Source: Leifsonia sp. NPDC080035
GTDB lineage: Bacteria; Actinomycetota; Actinomycetes; Actinomycetales; Microbacteriaceae
Length of the DNA stretch: 64,000 bases
Assembly (NCBI RefSeq): GCF_040050925.1
Contig: NZ_CP157390.1
Location: forward strand, 1,054,001-1,118,000
Reading direction: 5' to 3'
Of the stretch, positions 16,808 through 25,922 are shown in pieces. Under the pieces are notes generated by a model. That model made no database searches and had not been told where the DNA came from. It saw nothing but the letters and a program-made list of their open reading frames with translations. How positions within the stretch are numbered: position 1 is the first letter of the stretch; each line of letters begins with the position of its first letter. The position numbers were made by a program, and so were the translations under genes.

Positions 16808-19642
16808 CTACGCGTCCTCGCCCGTCGTCGCGGTCTCGCGGCGGCGGCGCAGCTGGAGCGTCAGACCGGCGGCCAGCAGCCCGGCCGCGAGCAGTGCGCC
16901 CGCGCCGATCGCGACGCTGGACCCGGTGGACGCGAGCGCAGCACGGGGCGTCTTCTGCGGTTCCGGGGACGGGACCGGCGTCGACGGAGCCGCCGCGACG
17001 GTCACCGTCAGCTGCGAGGACGACGCCGCGAACGACGCGTCACCGCTGTACTCGGCCGTCACCACGTTCTTGCCCGCGGGGAGCGCATCCGTGTCGCACG
17101 ATGTGTCGGGCAGGGTCACCGTGCACAGCACGTGGCCCGCGGCGTCGCGGAAGGTGACCGTCCCGGTCGCCGCCGCAGGCAGGCCGCTCACCCGGAGGGT
17201 GACCGTGCGGCCGGTGCTGGTCTGGTCCGCCACCAGTGTCGTCGGCTGCGGGGCGATCACCACGGTGAACGGGTCGCCGCTCACCGGCTCGTAATTGTCG
17301 TCGCCGCTGTAGCGCGAGTGCACGGTGTACGTCCCGCCGGGCAGGTCGTCCGGCAGGTCGCACGTCGTCTCCGGCAGGGTGGCGGTGCAGAGAACGGTGC
17401 CGTCGTCGGTCACGAACGAGATGGTGCCGGTCGCGTCCGTCGGGAGACCGCCGACCTTCAGCTTCGTGGTCTCGCCGTGGACGACGGTCACGGTGTCGGG
17501 GTCGCCGCCGGGCGTGCCACCGCCCGGAGTGCCAGGGCCGCCGTTGCCGTTGTCGATGATCGGGGCGACCTTGCGCACCGTCAGCGTCGCGGACGCGGAG
17601 GTGGCGGCACGGTGGATGCTGTCGCCCGAGTAGGCGACGGTCACCTCGTAGCCGCCGGCGGCCAGCGTCGCGGCCGTGGCGCAGCTGGTCGTCGGGAGCG
17701 TCGTCTCGCACAGCGTCTTCCCGCCGGCCGAGAAGATCAGCGTGCCGGTGGCGTCCGCCGGGATCCCGCCGGCCGACAGCGTCGCAGCGGTGCCGTAGGG
17801 CACCTCCGCCGGGGCGATGGCGAGCGCGACGGGGACCGCGATCGGCGTGACGGTGAGCGTCAGCGACGCACGGTCCGCTCCCCCGACGGCGGCGTGGTCG
17901 GCGTCACCGGAGTATCCGACGAGGACGGTGTGCGCACTGATGGCGCCGGCGACCGTCTCGCAGGCGGCGACGCCGGCCACGACCGGGGCCGTGCAGAGCA
18001 CGTCGCCGGAGGACTGGTCGGTGAACGTCACGGTCCCGGTCGGCGCGGAGGGCGCCGTCGAGGTGGAGGCGACGGTCGCGGTGAGCGTGGCCGTCGCTCC
18101 GTGCTCGGCGGTCACATCGGCGGGCGTGGTCCGCACCTGCTGCTGCCGGATCGTCACCGCGCGGGAGACGGAGACCGCCTCGGCGTCGGTCGACGCGACC
18201 ACCGACGAGATCGTCGCCGTGCGCGGTGAGCCGGAGACGGTGTACGGCAGCGCGAGCGTCGGCAGGACGGTGCCCGGCTGGACGGGTGCGGACGCGTCCA
18301 CCGCGTAGTCGCAGGTCTCCACCTGGCCGACGATGGTGCAGCTCCACCCGGCGGCCGGAGCGGACGGCAGCACCGGCTGCACGCCTTCGGGGAACGTGGT
18401 GGTGGTGCGGACGAGCTGGGACTCGGTGCCGCCCGCGGCGCTCACGGTCGGCGTGATCGTGTAGCTGCCGCCTCCGGCGTGCGGGACGGTGTCGTCGCCG
18501 CCCGTGGCGACCGAGAGCACGGGCACGGGGCCCGCCGCGGTCTTCGCCTCGAGGTAGTTGACCTCGTGGATGTCGGACGCGCCGCCGGTGCCCGCCACCC
18601 AACCGTAGGTGAGCTTGTACGGGAACCCGGTGGCGGGGTCGATCCAGGACGCCGGCACGGCCGCCGCGTTGTCCTTCAGCGCGAGCTTCGGGAGGGCACC
18701 GGTGAGCACCTGCTGGCTGCCGTTGATCGGGGTGAAGATGACCGCGAACGAGCCGGGGTCGACCGACACGCTCGTCGCGCGCTGCGCGGAGATCGCCGAG
18801 GCGGTGGGGTTGATGACGATCTCGACCGGGACCTTGGCCTGTGAGCGGTTGGTCGCGCCGACCGTGCTGAGTGAGCCGGTCAGGACCTTTCCGGCAGTGG
18901 ACTTCACCACGCAGTATCCGGTCTTGTCGTTGCCCGGGCCGCGGACGGTCACACTGTTGGGGTAGCGCGGGCGAGCGACGGAGGTGTCGCATCCCGTGCC
19001 CTCGAAGTCGGGGTGCACGAAGTTGCCGTAGCGGTCGAGCCCAAGACCGAGGTAGGCGTGGGCGAGGCCGGAGCCCGACTTGGTGCCGCTGTAGCCGAGG
19101 GAGCCGCCGAGCTGGCCGATCTGGGTCGGCACCGCCGGGTTGTACGGGTCGGTGGCGGCCAGGTAGAAGACGATGCCGTCGGCAGTGTCGCCCGACCCGT
19201 CGGCCTTGCCGTTGTACTGGTAGCTGTCGAAGACCGCGTCGATGCCCTTGGTGATCGGCACGGACTGCTTCGCGCCGATGCCGCCGGTCTGGTTGTTGCT
19301 CGCCGAGGTGAGGCGCAGGGCGCCGTTGCCGTCGGCGTCAGCGGTGCCACCGCATCCCGGGATGCTGTCGGTCGCGGTCGTGCCGCCCGTGCGCCCGGTC
19401 AGGCAGGCGACGTTGCTGCCGCTCGCGGCCTTCGGGAGGGTGTAGCCGCTTCCCGCGGTCGTGCCGGTGAAGCCCTCGTTGACGAAGGTCGTCTGCGCGG
19501 CGGGCGCGGTGTCGGCGAACGATGCCGTTCCGCCGGTCAGCACCAGCGCGGCGACGCCGACGACGGCCGAAGCTGAGAGGACGGAGCGGGCCAACGAGGA
19601 GAGCACGGAGAATACGGGTCGGTCTTCTGGTTTCGGGCGCAA
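16808..19642 (-). CDS. LAXTG-anchored surface protein with L-type-lectin-like and bacterial Ig-like domains
   Basis: 944-aa exported protein. The signal peptide ends about residue 43 (GTASFADTAP). Residues about 50-390 look like an L-type lectin sandwich (FVNEGFTGTT; DGIVFYLAATDPYN; LAHAYLGLGLDRYGNF). A middle region follows, then four Ig-like (Big_3_5) repeats at about 500-890. Each repeat has a YSGD end and a conserved Cys pair such as VLCTATLPETTCDLP. At 903-907 LASTG, a hydrophobic helix and RRRR form a sortase signal of the LAXTG class. Likely an adhesin. Start is TTG 19642 behind GAGG, but a GTG 36 bases inward is possible. Confidence 0.85.
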   Translation of the reverse strand: MRPKPEDRPVFSVLSSLARSVLSASAVVGVAALVLTGGTASFADTAPAAQTTFVNEGFTGTTAGSGYTLPKAASGSNVACLTGRTGGTTATDSIPGCGGTADADGNGALRLTSASNNQTGGIGAKQSVPITKGIDAVFDSYQYNGKADGSGDTADGIVFYLAATDPYNPAVPTQIGQLGGSLGYSGTKSGSGLAHAYLGLGLDRYGNFVHPDFEGTGCDTSVARPRYPNSVTVRGPGNDKTGYCVVKSTAGKVLTGSLSTVGATNRSQAKVPVEIVINPTASAISAQRATSVSVDPGSFAVIFTPINGSQQVLTGALPKLALKDNAAAVPASWIDPATGFPYKLTYGWVAGTGGASDIHEVNYLEAKTAAGPVPVLSVATGGDDTVPHAGGGSYTITPTVSAAGGTESQLVRTTTTFPEGVQPVLPSAPAAGWSCTIVGQVETCDYAVDASAPVQPGTVLPTLALPYTVSGSPRTATISSVVASTDAEAVSVSRAVTIRQQQVRTTPADVTAEHGATATLTATVASTSTAPSAPTGTVTFTDQSSGDVLCTAPVVAGVAACETVAGAISAHTVLVGYSGDADHAAVGGADRASLTLTVTPIAVPVALAIAPAEVPYGTAATLSAGGIPADATGTLIFSAGGKTLCETTLPTTSCATAATLAAGGYEVTVAYSGDSIHRAATSASATLTVRKVAPIIDNGNGGPGTPGGGTPGGDPDTVTVVHGETTKLKVGGLPTDATGTISFVTDDGTVLCTATLPETTCDLPDDLPGGTYTVHSRYSGDDNYEPVSGDPFTVVIAPQPTTLVADQTSTGRTVTLRVSGLPAAATGTVTFRDAAGHVLCTVTLPDTSCDTDALPAGKNVVTAEYSGDASFAASSSQLTVTVAAAPSTPVPSPEPQKTPRAALASTGSSVAIGAGALLAAGLLAAGLTLQLRRRRETATTGEDA

Positions 19643-19683
19643 GGATGCCTCGGTTCGGGTGGGCGGCGCGGGCGCGCCGGAAT

Positions 19684-19724
19684 TCGGGTCGGGTCGGGTC
19701 GGGTCGGTGCGATTCGGGTCGGGT
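19684..19724. repeat. TCGGG pentanucleotide repeat upstream of the surface protein
   Basis: Four exact TCGGG units in a row (19684-19703), a variant fifth, a short break, then two more. It starts 42 bp upstream of the TTG start, in the 5' leader or promoter of the adhesin-like gene. Slippage here could alter expression. Confidence 0.8.
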
Positions 19725-19850
19725 GCGTCCAGCGTCTCCGGCGATGCCGGTGATGAGCGGGGACCCGTTCAGCGTAGTGAACAGATCAGGCCACGTGACA
19801 TGGAAATCGCCCGTCATCCCTCGAATTGGGGGAACGATTCCACGACCGCG

Positions 19851-20228
19851 TCAGCGACCGCCCGGCGCGCTCTTCCTCGTCTTCTTCTCCTTGGCCGGCA
19901 TCCTGCCAACCTGCTCCAGCGCGACGCCGATCCACTCGCGCAGCCGGTCCGGGTCGTCCTTCCACGCCTCCGGCAGCGAGACGTACCCGCCCATCGGACG
20001 CTCGGCCGGGCCGTACGGTCCCGCGCCGTCCTCCGCGAGCAGCCGCTCCCGCACCGTCTCGTCCGGCAGCCGGACGCCGATCGCGTCCCCGAACAGGCCG
20101 GCGAACATGTTGCCGTTCACGAACGCGCCGAGGTTCGCGAACATCGGCTTGACCTGGACGCCCGGAGCCTCCGGCACCAGCGCGCGGAACAGCTCCTGGG
20201 TCTCCTGCGACGGACGGGGGATCTGCAT
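19851..20228 (-). CDS. TfoX/Sxy N-terminal-domain protein
   Basis: 125 aa matching the TfoX N-terminal fold (KPMFANLGAFVNGNMFAGLFGD and PMGGYVSLPEAWKDDPDRLR). Stand-alone proteins of this type are widespread and their role is not settled; the domain in Haemophilus belongs to a competence regulator. A strong GAGGAGGCGG ribosome site precedes the ATG. The C-terminal tail KEKKTRKSAPGGR is basic. Confidence 0.85.
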   Translation of the reverse strand: MQIPRPSQETQELFRALVPEAPGVQVKPMFANLGAFVNGNMFAGLFGDAIGVRLPDETVRERLLAEDGAGPYGPAERPMGGYVSLPEAWKDDPDRLREWIGVALEQVGRMPAKEKKTRKSAPGGR

Positions 20229-20333
20229 GGCCGCCTCCTCGCGGCGAGACTACTCGCAGGGAGAACCGGTGTCTCGTGCGGCCGGTAGACTGGACCCCAT
20301 CCCCGCCAGCCCCGCTCAGCCTGGAGTGCCCGC

Positions 20334-22652
20334 GTGACCGACACCACCACCCAGCACGTCGTCGACACCGTCGCGAACGCCGCCGCGACGCCCGAGAAGG
20401 AGCAGCCGTTCGGCGCCCTCGGGCTCAAGGAGGACGAGTACGCGCGCATCCGCGAGATCCTCGGCCGCCGCCCCACCAGCGGCGAGCTGGCGATGTACTC
20501 GGTGATGTGGTCGGAGCACTGCTCCTACAAGTCGTCGAAGATCTACCTGCGCCAGTTCGGCCAGAAGGTCACGCCGGCCATGAAGAAGAACCTCATGGTC
20601 GGGATGGGCGAGAACGCGGGCGTTGTGGACGTCGGCGAGGGCTGGGCGGTCACCTTCAAGGTGGAGTCGCACAACCACCCCTCCTACATCGAGCCGTTCC
20701 AGGGCGCCGCGACCGGCGTCGGCGGCATCGTCCGCGACATCATCTCCATGGGCGCCCGCCCGGTCGCCGTCATGGACCAGCTGCGCTTCGGCGCCATCGA
20801 CCAGGCGGACACCGCCCGCGTCGTCCACGGCGTCGTCTCCGGCATCTCCTTCTACGGCAACTGCCTGGGCCTCCCCAACATCGGCGGCGAGACCTACTTC
20901 GACCCGGTGTACCAGGGCAACCCGCTCGTCAACGCGCTGTCGGTCGGGGTCCTGCGCCACGAGGACCTGCACCTGGCGAACGCGTCCGGCGTCGGCAACA
21001 AGGTCGTGCTGTTCGGCGCCCGCACCGGCGGTGACGGCATCGGCGGCGCCAGCATCCTCGCCTCCGACACCTTCTCGGCCGGCGGCCCCACCAAGCGTCC
21101 CGCCGTCCAGGTCGGCGACCCGTTCGCCGAGAAGGTGCTCATCGAGTGCTGCCTCGAGCTGTACCGCGACAAGCTCGTGGAGGGCATCCAGGACCTGGGC
21201 GCGGCCGGCATCTCGTGCGCGACCAGCGAGCTCGCCTCCAACGGCGACGGCGGCATGTTCATCGAGCTGGACAGCGTGCTGCTGCGCGATCCGAGTCTCA
21301 CGGCGGAGGAGATCCTCATGTCGGAGAGCCAGGAGCGCATGATGGCGGTCGTCAAGCCCGAGCTGCTCGACCAGTTCCTCGCGGTGACCGCGAAGTGGGA
21401 CGTCGAGACCAGCGTGCTCGGCGAGGTCACCGACACCGGCCGCCTCGTCATCAACTGGCGCGGCGAGGAGATCGTGAACGTCGACCCGCGCACGGTCGCC
21501 GTCGACGGCCCGGTCTACGAGCGTCCCGTCGCCTACCCGACCTGGATCGACGCCCTGCAGGCGGACAGCGCCTCCGTGCTCCCGCGTCCCGCCTCCGGCG
21601 ACGAGCTGCGCGAGCAGACGCTCGCCCTGCTCGGCAGCGCCAACCTTGCGGACAAGAGCTGGATCACCGACCAGTACGACTACTTCGTCGGCGGCAACAC
21701 GGCGCTCGCGTTCCCGGACGACTCCGGCATGATCCGCGTCGACGAGGAGAGCGGGCTCGGCTTCGCGATCGCGACCGACGCCAACGGCCGCTACTGCCAG
21801 CTCGACCCGAAGCAGGGCGCGAAGCTCGCCCTCGCCGAGGCCTACCGCAATGTCGCCGCCTCCGGCGCGGTTCCGGCCGCGGTCACCGACTGCCTCAACT
21901 TCGGCAGCCCGGAGAACCCCGAGGTGATGTGGCAGTTCTCGCAGGCCGTCGAGGGACTGTCCGACGCCTGCCTGGAGCTGGAGATCCCGGTCACCGGCGG
22001 CAACGTGTCGTTCTACAACCAGACCGGCGACACCCCGATCTTCCCGACCCCGGTCGTCGGCGTGCTCGGCGTGATCGACGACGTGGCCCGCCGCATCCCG
22101 GCCGGCTGGCAGGACGAGGGCGAGAACATCTACCTGCTCGGCGTCACCCGCGAGGAGCTGGACGGCTCCGCCTGGGCCGGCACCGTGCACGGTCACCTCG
22201 GCGGCCGCCCGCCCGCGGTCGACCTCGCCGCGGAGCGGACGCTCGCCGAGACGCTGCACGCGGCATCCCAGCAGGGCCTCATCTCCTCCGCCCACGACCT
22301 CGCGGACGGCGGCCTCGCCCAGGCCCTCGCCGAGAGCGTGATGCGCTTCGGCGTCGGCGCGCGCGTGTGGCTCGGCGAGCTGCAGGAGCGCGACGGCGTG
22401 GATGCGGCGACCGCGCTGTTCTCGGAGTCGACGGCCCGCGTTATCGTGTCCGTCCCGCGCGAGGACGACGTGAAGTTCCGCGGCCTGTGCGAGGGTCGCG
22501 GCGTCCCGCTGCTGCGCATCGGCGTCACCGACGCCGAGGTCGGCGCGCAGCCGGTTCTCGAGGTTCAGGACCTGTTCACGATCGGCGTCGAGGAGCTGCG
22601 CGGCGTGCACCGCTCCACCCTCCCCGAGCACTTCGGGCCTACCGTCGCCTGA
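20334..22652 (+). CDS. purL: Phosphoribosylformylglycinamidine synthase subunit PurL
   Basis: 772-aa small-type PurL, the ATP-dependent synthase domain that uses ammonia from PurQ through PurS. Signature blocks are MYSVMWSEHCSYKSSK, KVESHNHPSYIEPFQGAATG, GARPVAVMDQLRFG and the C-terminal SAHDLADGGLAQALAES. The GTG start has GGAG 8 nt upstream. The gene is 8 kb from purS-purQ rather than adjacent, with a TAGACT -10-like element just upstream, so it is probably transcribed separately. Confidence 0.96.
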   Translation: MTDTTTQHVVDTVANAAATPEKEQPFGALGLKEDEYARIREILGRRPTSGELAMYSVMWSEHCSYKSSKIYLRQFGQKVTPAMKKNLMVGMGENAGVVDVGEGWAVTFKVESHNHPSYIEPFQGAATGVGGIVRDIISMGARPVAVMDQLRFGAIDQADTARVVHGVVSGISFYGNCLGLPNIGGETYFDPVYQGNPLVNALSVGVLRHEDLHLANASGVGNKVVLFGARTGGDGIGGASILASDTFSAGGPTKRPAVQVGDPFAEKVLIECCLELYRDKLVEGIQDLGAAGISCATSELASNGDGGMFIELDSVLLRDPSLTAEEILMSESQERMMAVVKPELLDQFLAVTAKWDVETSVLGEVTDTGRLVINWRGEEIVNVDPRTVAVDGPVYERPVAYPTWIDALQADSASVLPRPASGDELREQTLALLGSANLADKSWITDQYDYFVGGNTALAFPDDSGMIRVDEESGLGFAIATDANGRYCQLDPKQGAKLALAEAYRNVAASGAVPAAVTDCLNFGSPENPEVMWQFSQAVEGLSDACLELEIPVTGGNVSFYNQTGDTPIFPTPVVGVLGVIDDVARRIPAGWQDEGENIYLLGVTREELDGSAWAGTVHGHLGGRPPAVDLAAERTLAETLHAASQQGLISSAHDLADGGLAQALAESVMRFGVGARVWLGELQERDGVDAATALFSESTARVIVSVPREDDVKFRGLCEGRGVPLLRIGVTDAEVGAQPVLEVQDLFTIGVEELRGVHRSTLPEHFGPTVA

Positions 22653-22654
22653 CG

Positions 22655-22728
22655 GCCAACCGTCGAGTACGCAGAAAGTCGCGCAAAAACCGCCGAGTAC
22701 GCGGAGATTCTCCGTACTCGGCGGTTGG
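22655..22728. repeat. Tripartite GAGTACG palindromic repeat, copy B
   Basis: Arm 1 GCCAACCGTCGAGTACGCAGA, spacer aaagtcgcgcaaaa, arm 2 CCGCCGAGTACGCGGAGA, arm 3 TCTCCGTACTCGGCGG then TTGGC. Arm 1 matches arm 3 over a longer stretch (outer GCCAAC/GTTGGC also pair), whereas arm 2 is nearer. It is between convergent purL and the lipoprotein gene. Confidence 0.88.
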
Positions 22729-22739
22729 CGCTGCGAGCG

Positions 22740-23483
22740 CTACTTCGCTGCGGCGATCGCGGCGTCGATCAGCTCCGCAGGCGCGACCGTCGGCGCATTC
22801 GTGGTCGACGCTCCTGGGATGTTCGAATCGGCCGTCATGGCCGTGATCGACAGGTTGCCGCTCACCGCCGTCACGACCGTCATCGTAGACTGCATCCCCG
22901 CGGTGCCGAAACTCATCGTCAGGCCCCAGGCATTGTCGGCGGTGGTGGTCACGTCGATCTGCGACAGCTTCATGTCCATCGAGACGCTGCCAGAGGTCAT
23001 CGTGATCGAGGAGCAGTCCTTCAGAAGCTTCTTCACGGCGGCGGGCATCCCCTTGGTGAGGTCGGAGGGAAGTTGTCTACCCGCCACCGTGCCGACGGTG
23101 AGCCACTGCGTGCCGAACTGCAGCATCGCGGTCGTGTCCAGCTTCGACTGCGAGTTGCTCGTTCCCAGCTTCTCCAGGCTGTTGCAGGCCGCCGGTTCGA
23201 TCGTCGCGCCGCTCGGCAGCGACTTCGTCAGCGCGGAGAGCCCTACGGCGGTGTCCGTCGCTGCCTTCATTTCGGTGGTATCGAGCACCGTGCCATCGAG
23301 GGAGAGCTCCGTGTTGACGTGGGCGATGATCGCCTCGACATCCGTCGCGGTGTAGGTCGCGGCCGAAGCGCTCGACGTCGGTCCCATCTTTGAGTGCGAC
23401 GCGCTACCGCCGCCGGAGCACCCGGCGAGAACGCCGACCATGGCGAGGGCGATCGCAGCTCGGAGGAGTGAGATATTCTTCAT
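22740..23483 (-). CDS. Putative secreted lipoprotein of unknown function
   Basis: 247 aa. Signal peptide MKNISLLRAAIALAMVGVLA with lipobox LAGC (Cys22), then a Ser/Gly-rich linker and a globular region. Two further cysteines are in PAACNSLEK and LLKDCSS and could form a disulfide. I recognise no domain. Codon use is less GC-biased than the neighbours (many Thr/Ser/Lys residues). No strong ribosome site is visible. Confidence 0.7.
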   Translation of the reverse strand: MKNISLLRAAIALAMVGVLAGCSGGGSASHSKMGPTSSASAATYTATDVEAIIAHVNTELSLDGTVLDTTEMKAATDTAVGLSALTKSLPSGATIEPAACNSLEKLGTSNSQSKLDTTAMLQFGTQWLTVGTVAGRQLPSDLTKGMPAAVKKLLKDCSSITMTSGSVSMDMKLSQIDVTTTADNAWGLTMSFGTAGMQSTMTVVTAVSGNLSITAMTADSNIPGASTTNAPTVAPAELIDAAIAAAK

Positions 23484-23525
23484 TCTCACATCCAAGCATG
23501 CACGCTCCTCACCCGCGGCGCGCTG

Positions 23526-23600
23526 CCCGTCGAATACGTAGAAAATCGCCCGAAAACCGGCGAGTACGCGGAGGATCTTCGTACTCGGCGGCTGCCGCAG
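23526..23600. repeat. Tripartite GAGTACG palindromic repeat, copy C
   Basis: Arm 1 CCCGTCGAATACGTAGAAAA, spacer TCGCCCGAAAA, arm 2 CCGGCGAGTACGCGGAGGA, arm 3 TCTTCGTACTCGGCGG. Flanking GCTGCC/GGCTGC could extend the outer pairing. It lies between two minus-strand genes. Confidence 0.85.
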
Positions 23601-23617
23601 CGGCCGGACGGTACGGG

Positions 23618-24535
23618 TCAGTGGGTCGGGACGAGCTCGGCCTGGCGGCGGGTGAACAGGCGCACGCGCTGCTGGGTCAGCAGGATGCCTGCCAGCACCA
23701 CGACCGCGCCCACCGGCTCGTTCCAGGTCAGGTGCTCGCCGAGCACCAGGATGCCGAGGGCGACTCCGACGACCGGCGTCACGTAGGTGACGCCCGACGT
23801 CGCCGTCGGGCCCCAGGCGCGCAGCACGTTCATGTTCCAGATGTAGACGACGCCCGTGCCCAGCGCGCCGAGCGCGAGCAGGCTGAGCAGCACCGGCCAG
23901 CTGAACTCGATCGGGCGCCACGCCACCACCGGCGTGAGCAGCAGCATCACGACGGCGGCCAGCCCGATGTTCAGGAACGCGGTCGTCGTCGCCGGGATGT
24001 CGCGGTGGCTGATGAACCGGCGGATGTAGCCGAAGCTGAAGCCGTAGCAGGTGACGGCGCCGAGGCAGGCCAGCTGCCCCCACAGGCTCCCGGAGAGCGC
24101 CGCGATGCTCCACGGGCCCACCACGACGACGACGCCGACCACGCCGACGAGCACACCGAGCACCTGGTCCCGGTTCAGCCGCTCGACGCGGAACGCCGCC
24201 GTGGCGAGGATGGCCGTGGTGATCGGCGTCACGGCGTTGTAGATGCTCGCGAGACTGGAGGAGACGTACTGCTCCGCCCAGGCGAAGAGCAGGAACGGGA
24301 TGACGCAGTAGGTCACGCCGACCACCAGGAAGTGCAGCCACACGATCGGCTCGCGCGGGAGGCGGCTGCGGGTCAGCAACATGATGATCCCGAGCGTGAT
24401 CGCGCCGAAGACCAGGCGCGCCCAGGCGACCTGCCCGAACGCGACGCCCTCCAGCGCCACCTTCATGAACAGGAAGCTGGCGCCCCAGATGAGACCCATG
24501 GCGACGAACTGCAGCGCGACCTTCACTTCGGACAC
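23618..24535 (-). CDS. EamA/DMT-family transporter
   Basis: About 305 aa with ten predicted membrane helices arranged as two EamA halves. Visible family blocks are GLIWGASFLFMKVAL, the first-half SSSLASIYNAVTPITTAI and the second-half TSGVTYVTPVVGVALGILVL. Such proteins export metabolites or amino acids by exchange, and this one's substrate is unknown. The start is uncertain: GTG 24535 or GTG 24526, neither with a strong ribosome site. The C-terminus is cytoplasmic and basic (RVRLFTRRQAEL). Confidence 0.87.
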   Translation of the reverse strand: MSEVKVALQFVAMGLIWGASFLFMKVALEGVAFGQVAWARLVFGAITLGIIMLLTRSRLPREPIVWLHFLVVGVTYCVIPFLLFAWAEQYVSSSLASIYNAVTPITTAILATAAFRVERLNRDQVLGVLVGVVGVVVVVGPWSIAALSGSLWGQLACLGAVTCYGFSFGYIRRFISHRDIPATTTAFLNIGLAAVVMLLLTPVVAWRPIEFSWPVLLSLLALGALGTGVVYIWNMNVLRAWGPTATSGVTYVTPVVGVALGILVLGEHLTWNEPVGAVVVLAGILLTQQRVRLFTRRQAELVPTH

Positions 24536-24672
24536 GCTAGCGGCAGCCACCGACGCCGGCACGCGGAATCGGACGCGGCGTCGGAATCCGGCCGTGCGTT
24601 TGCGATGGATGGCCGGATCCGCATCCTGACGCCAGACTGGGAGGCGGGAATACTTCCACCGGTGGGACGTTG

Positions 24673-24686
24673 TATGCGTTTGCATA
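24673..24686. promoter_or_regulatory. TATGC-N4-GCATA inverted repeat before the LLM operon
   Basis: TATGCGTTTGCATA lies 35 nt upstream of the LLM monooxygenase ATG. A second palindrome, CCACCGGTGG, lies just before it at 24657. An AT-rich palindrome in a promoter position suggests an operator, but no regulator gene is adjacent. Confidence 0.45.
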
Positions 24687-24720
24687 GAAACGGCGAGAAC
24701 AAACTCGTAAGGAGCCAGCC

Positions 24721-25908
24721 ATGCAGTACGGAATCTTCTCCGTCAGCGACATCACCCGCGACCCGGTGTCCGGTGTCACCCCCAGCGAGGCGGAGCGCAT
24801 CGACGCGATCGTGACGATCGCGAAGCACGCGGAGGAGGTCGGGCTGGACGTCTTCGCGATCGGGGAGCACCACAACCCGCCGTTCTTCTCGTCCTCCCCC
24901 ACCACGCTGCTGGCCCACATCGCGGCGCTCACCGAGCGCCTCACGGTGACCACGTCCACGACGCTGATCACCACGAACGACCCGGTGCGTATCGCCGAGG
25001 AGTACGCGATGCTCCAGCACCTCTCCAAGGGCCGCATGGACCTGATGCTCGGCCGCGGCAACACCGGACCGGTGTACCCGTGGTTCGGCAAGGACATCCG
25101 CCAGAGCCTGCCGCTCGCGCTGGAGAACTACAACCTCCTGCACCGCCTGTGGCACGAGGACGTCGTCGACTGGGAGGGCCGGTTCCGGAACCCGCTGCAG
25201 GGCTTCACGTCCACACCGCGACCGCTTGACGACGTGCCCCCGTTCGTCTGGCACGGCAGCATCCGCACGCCGGAGATCGCCGAGCAGGCCGCGTACTACG
25301 GCAACGGCTTCTTCGCGAACAACATCTTCTGGCCGAAGGAGCACTACGCCCGCCTGATCGCCTTCTACCGCGAGCGCTTCGAGCACTACGGCCACGGCAC
25401 CGCCAAGCAGGCGATCGTCGGCCTCGGCGGCCAGGCGTTCATCGCCAAGAACTCGCAGGATGCGAAGGATCAGTTCCGGCCGTACTTCAACGAGGCGCCC
25501 GTCTACGGCAACGGCCCGACGATGGAGGAGTTCACCGAGGCGACGCCGCTGACCGTCGGTAGCCCGCAGGAGGTCATCGACAAGACGCTGACCTTCCGCG
25601 AGTGGGCGGGCGACTACCAGCGCCAGCTGTTCCTGATGGACCACGCCGGCCTCCCGCTGAAGACCGTGCTCGAGCAGCTCGACCTGCTCGGCGGGGAGGT
25701 CATCCCGGTTCTCCGCAAGGAGACCGAGGCGCGCAAGGACCCGGAGACGCCCGAGGCGCCGACCCACGCCTCCCTCGTGAAGGCCAAGTACGGCGACGGC
25801 GAGGCCCGCCAGCCCCGCCCGAACGCCAACCGCGGCGACAACGTGACCGGCGGCTCGCCGTACCAGGACACGGACGAGTCCGTCGAAGCCGACTACCCGG
25901 TGCTCTGA
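24721..25908 (+). CDS. LLM-class flavin-dependent monooxygenase (CE1758 family)
   Basis: 395-aa luciferase-like flavoprotein with the TIM-barrel blocks FAIGEHHNPPFFSSSP, TTNDPVRIAEEYAMLQHLS and GRMDLMLGRGN. It needs reduced flavin, which the next gene should supply. The last 60 or so residues (rich in Glu, Pro, Asn) form an extra hydrophilic tail. GGAG precedes ATG 24721. The pair with the downstream reductase is the conserved CE1758/CE1759 duo (TIGR04036/TIGR04037 types). The substrate is unknown. Confidence 0.88.
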   Translation: MQYGIFSVSDITRDPVSGVTPSEAERIDAIVTIAKHAEEVGLDVFAIGEHHNPPFFSSSPTTLLAHIAALTERLTVTTSTTLITTNDPVRIAEEYAMLQHLSKGRMDLMLGRGNTGPVYPWFGKDIRQSLPLALENYNLLHRLWHEDVVDWEGRFRNPLQGFTSTPRPLDDVPPFVWHGSIRTPEIAEQAAYYGNGFFANNIFWPKEHYARLIAFYRERFEHYGHGTAKQAIVGLGGQAFIAKNSQDAKDQFRPYFNEAPVYGNGPTMEEFTEATPLTVGSPQEVIDKTLTFREWAGDYQRQLFLMDHAGLPLKTVLEQLDLLGGEVIPVLRKETEARKDPETPEAPTHASLVKAKYGDGEARQPRPNANRGDNVTGGSPYQDTDESVEADYPVL

Positions 25909-25922
25909 GAGAGGACGAGACG

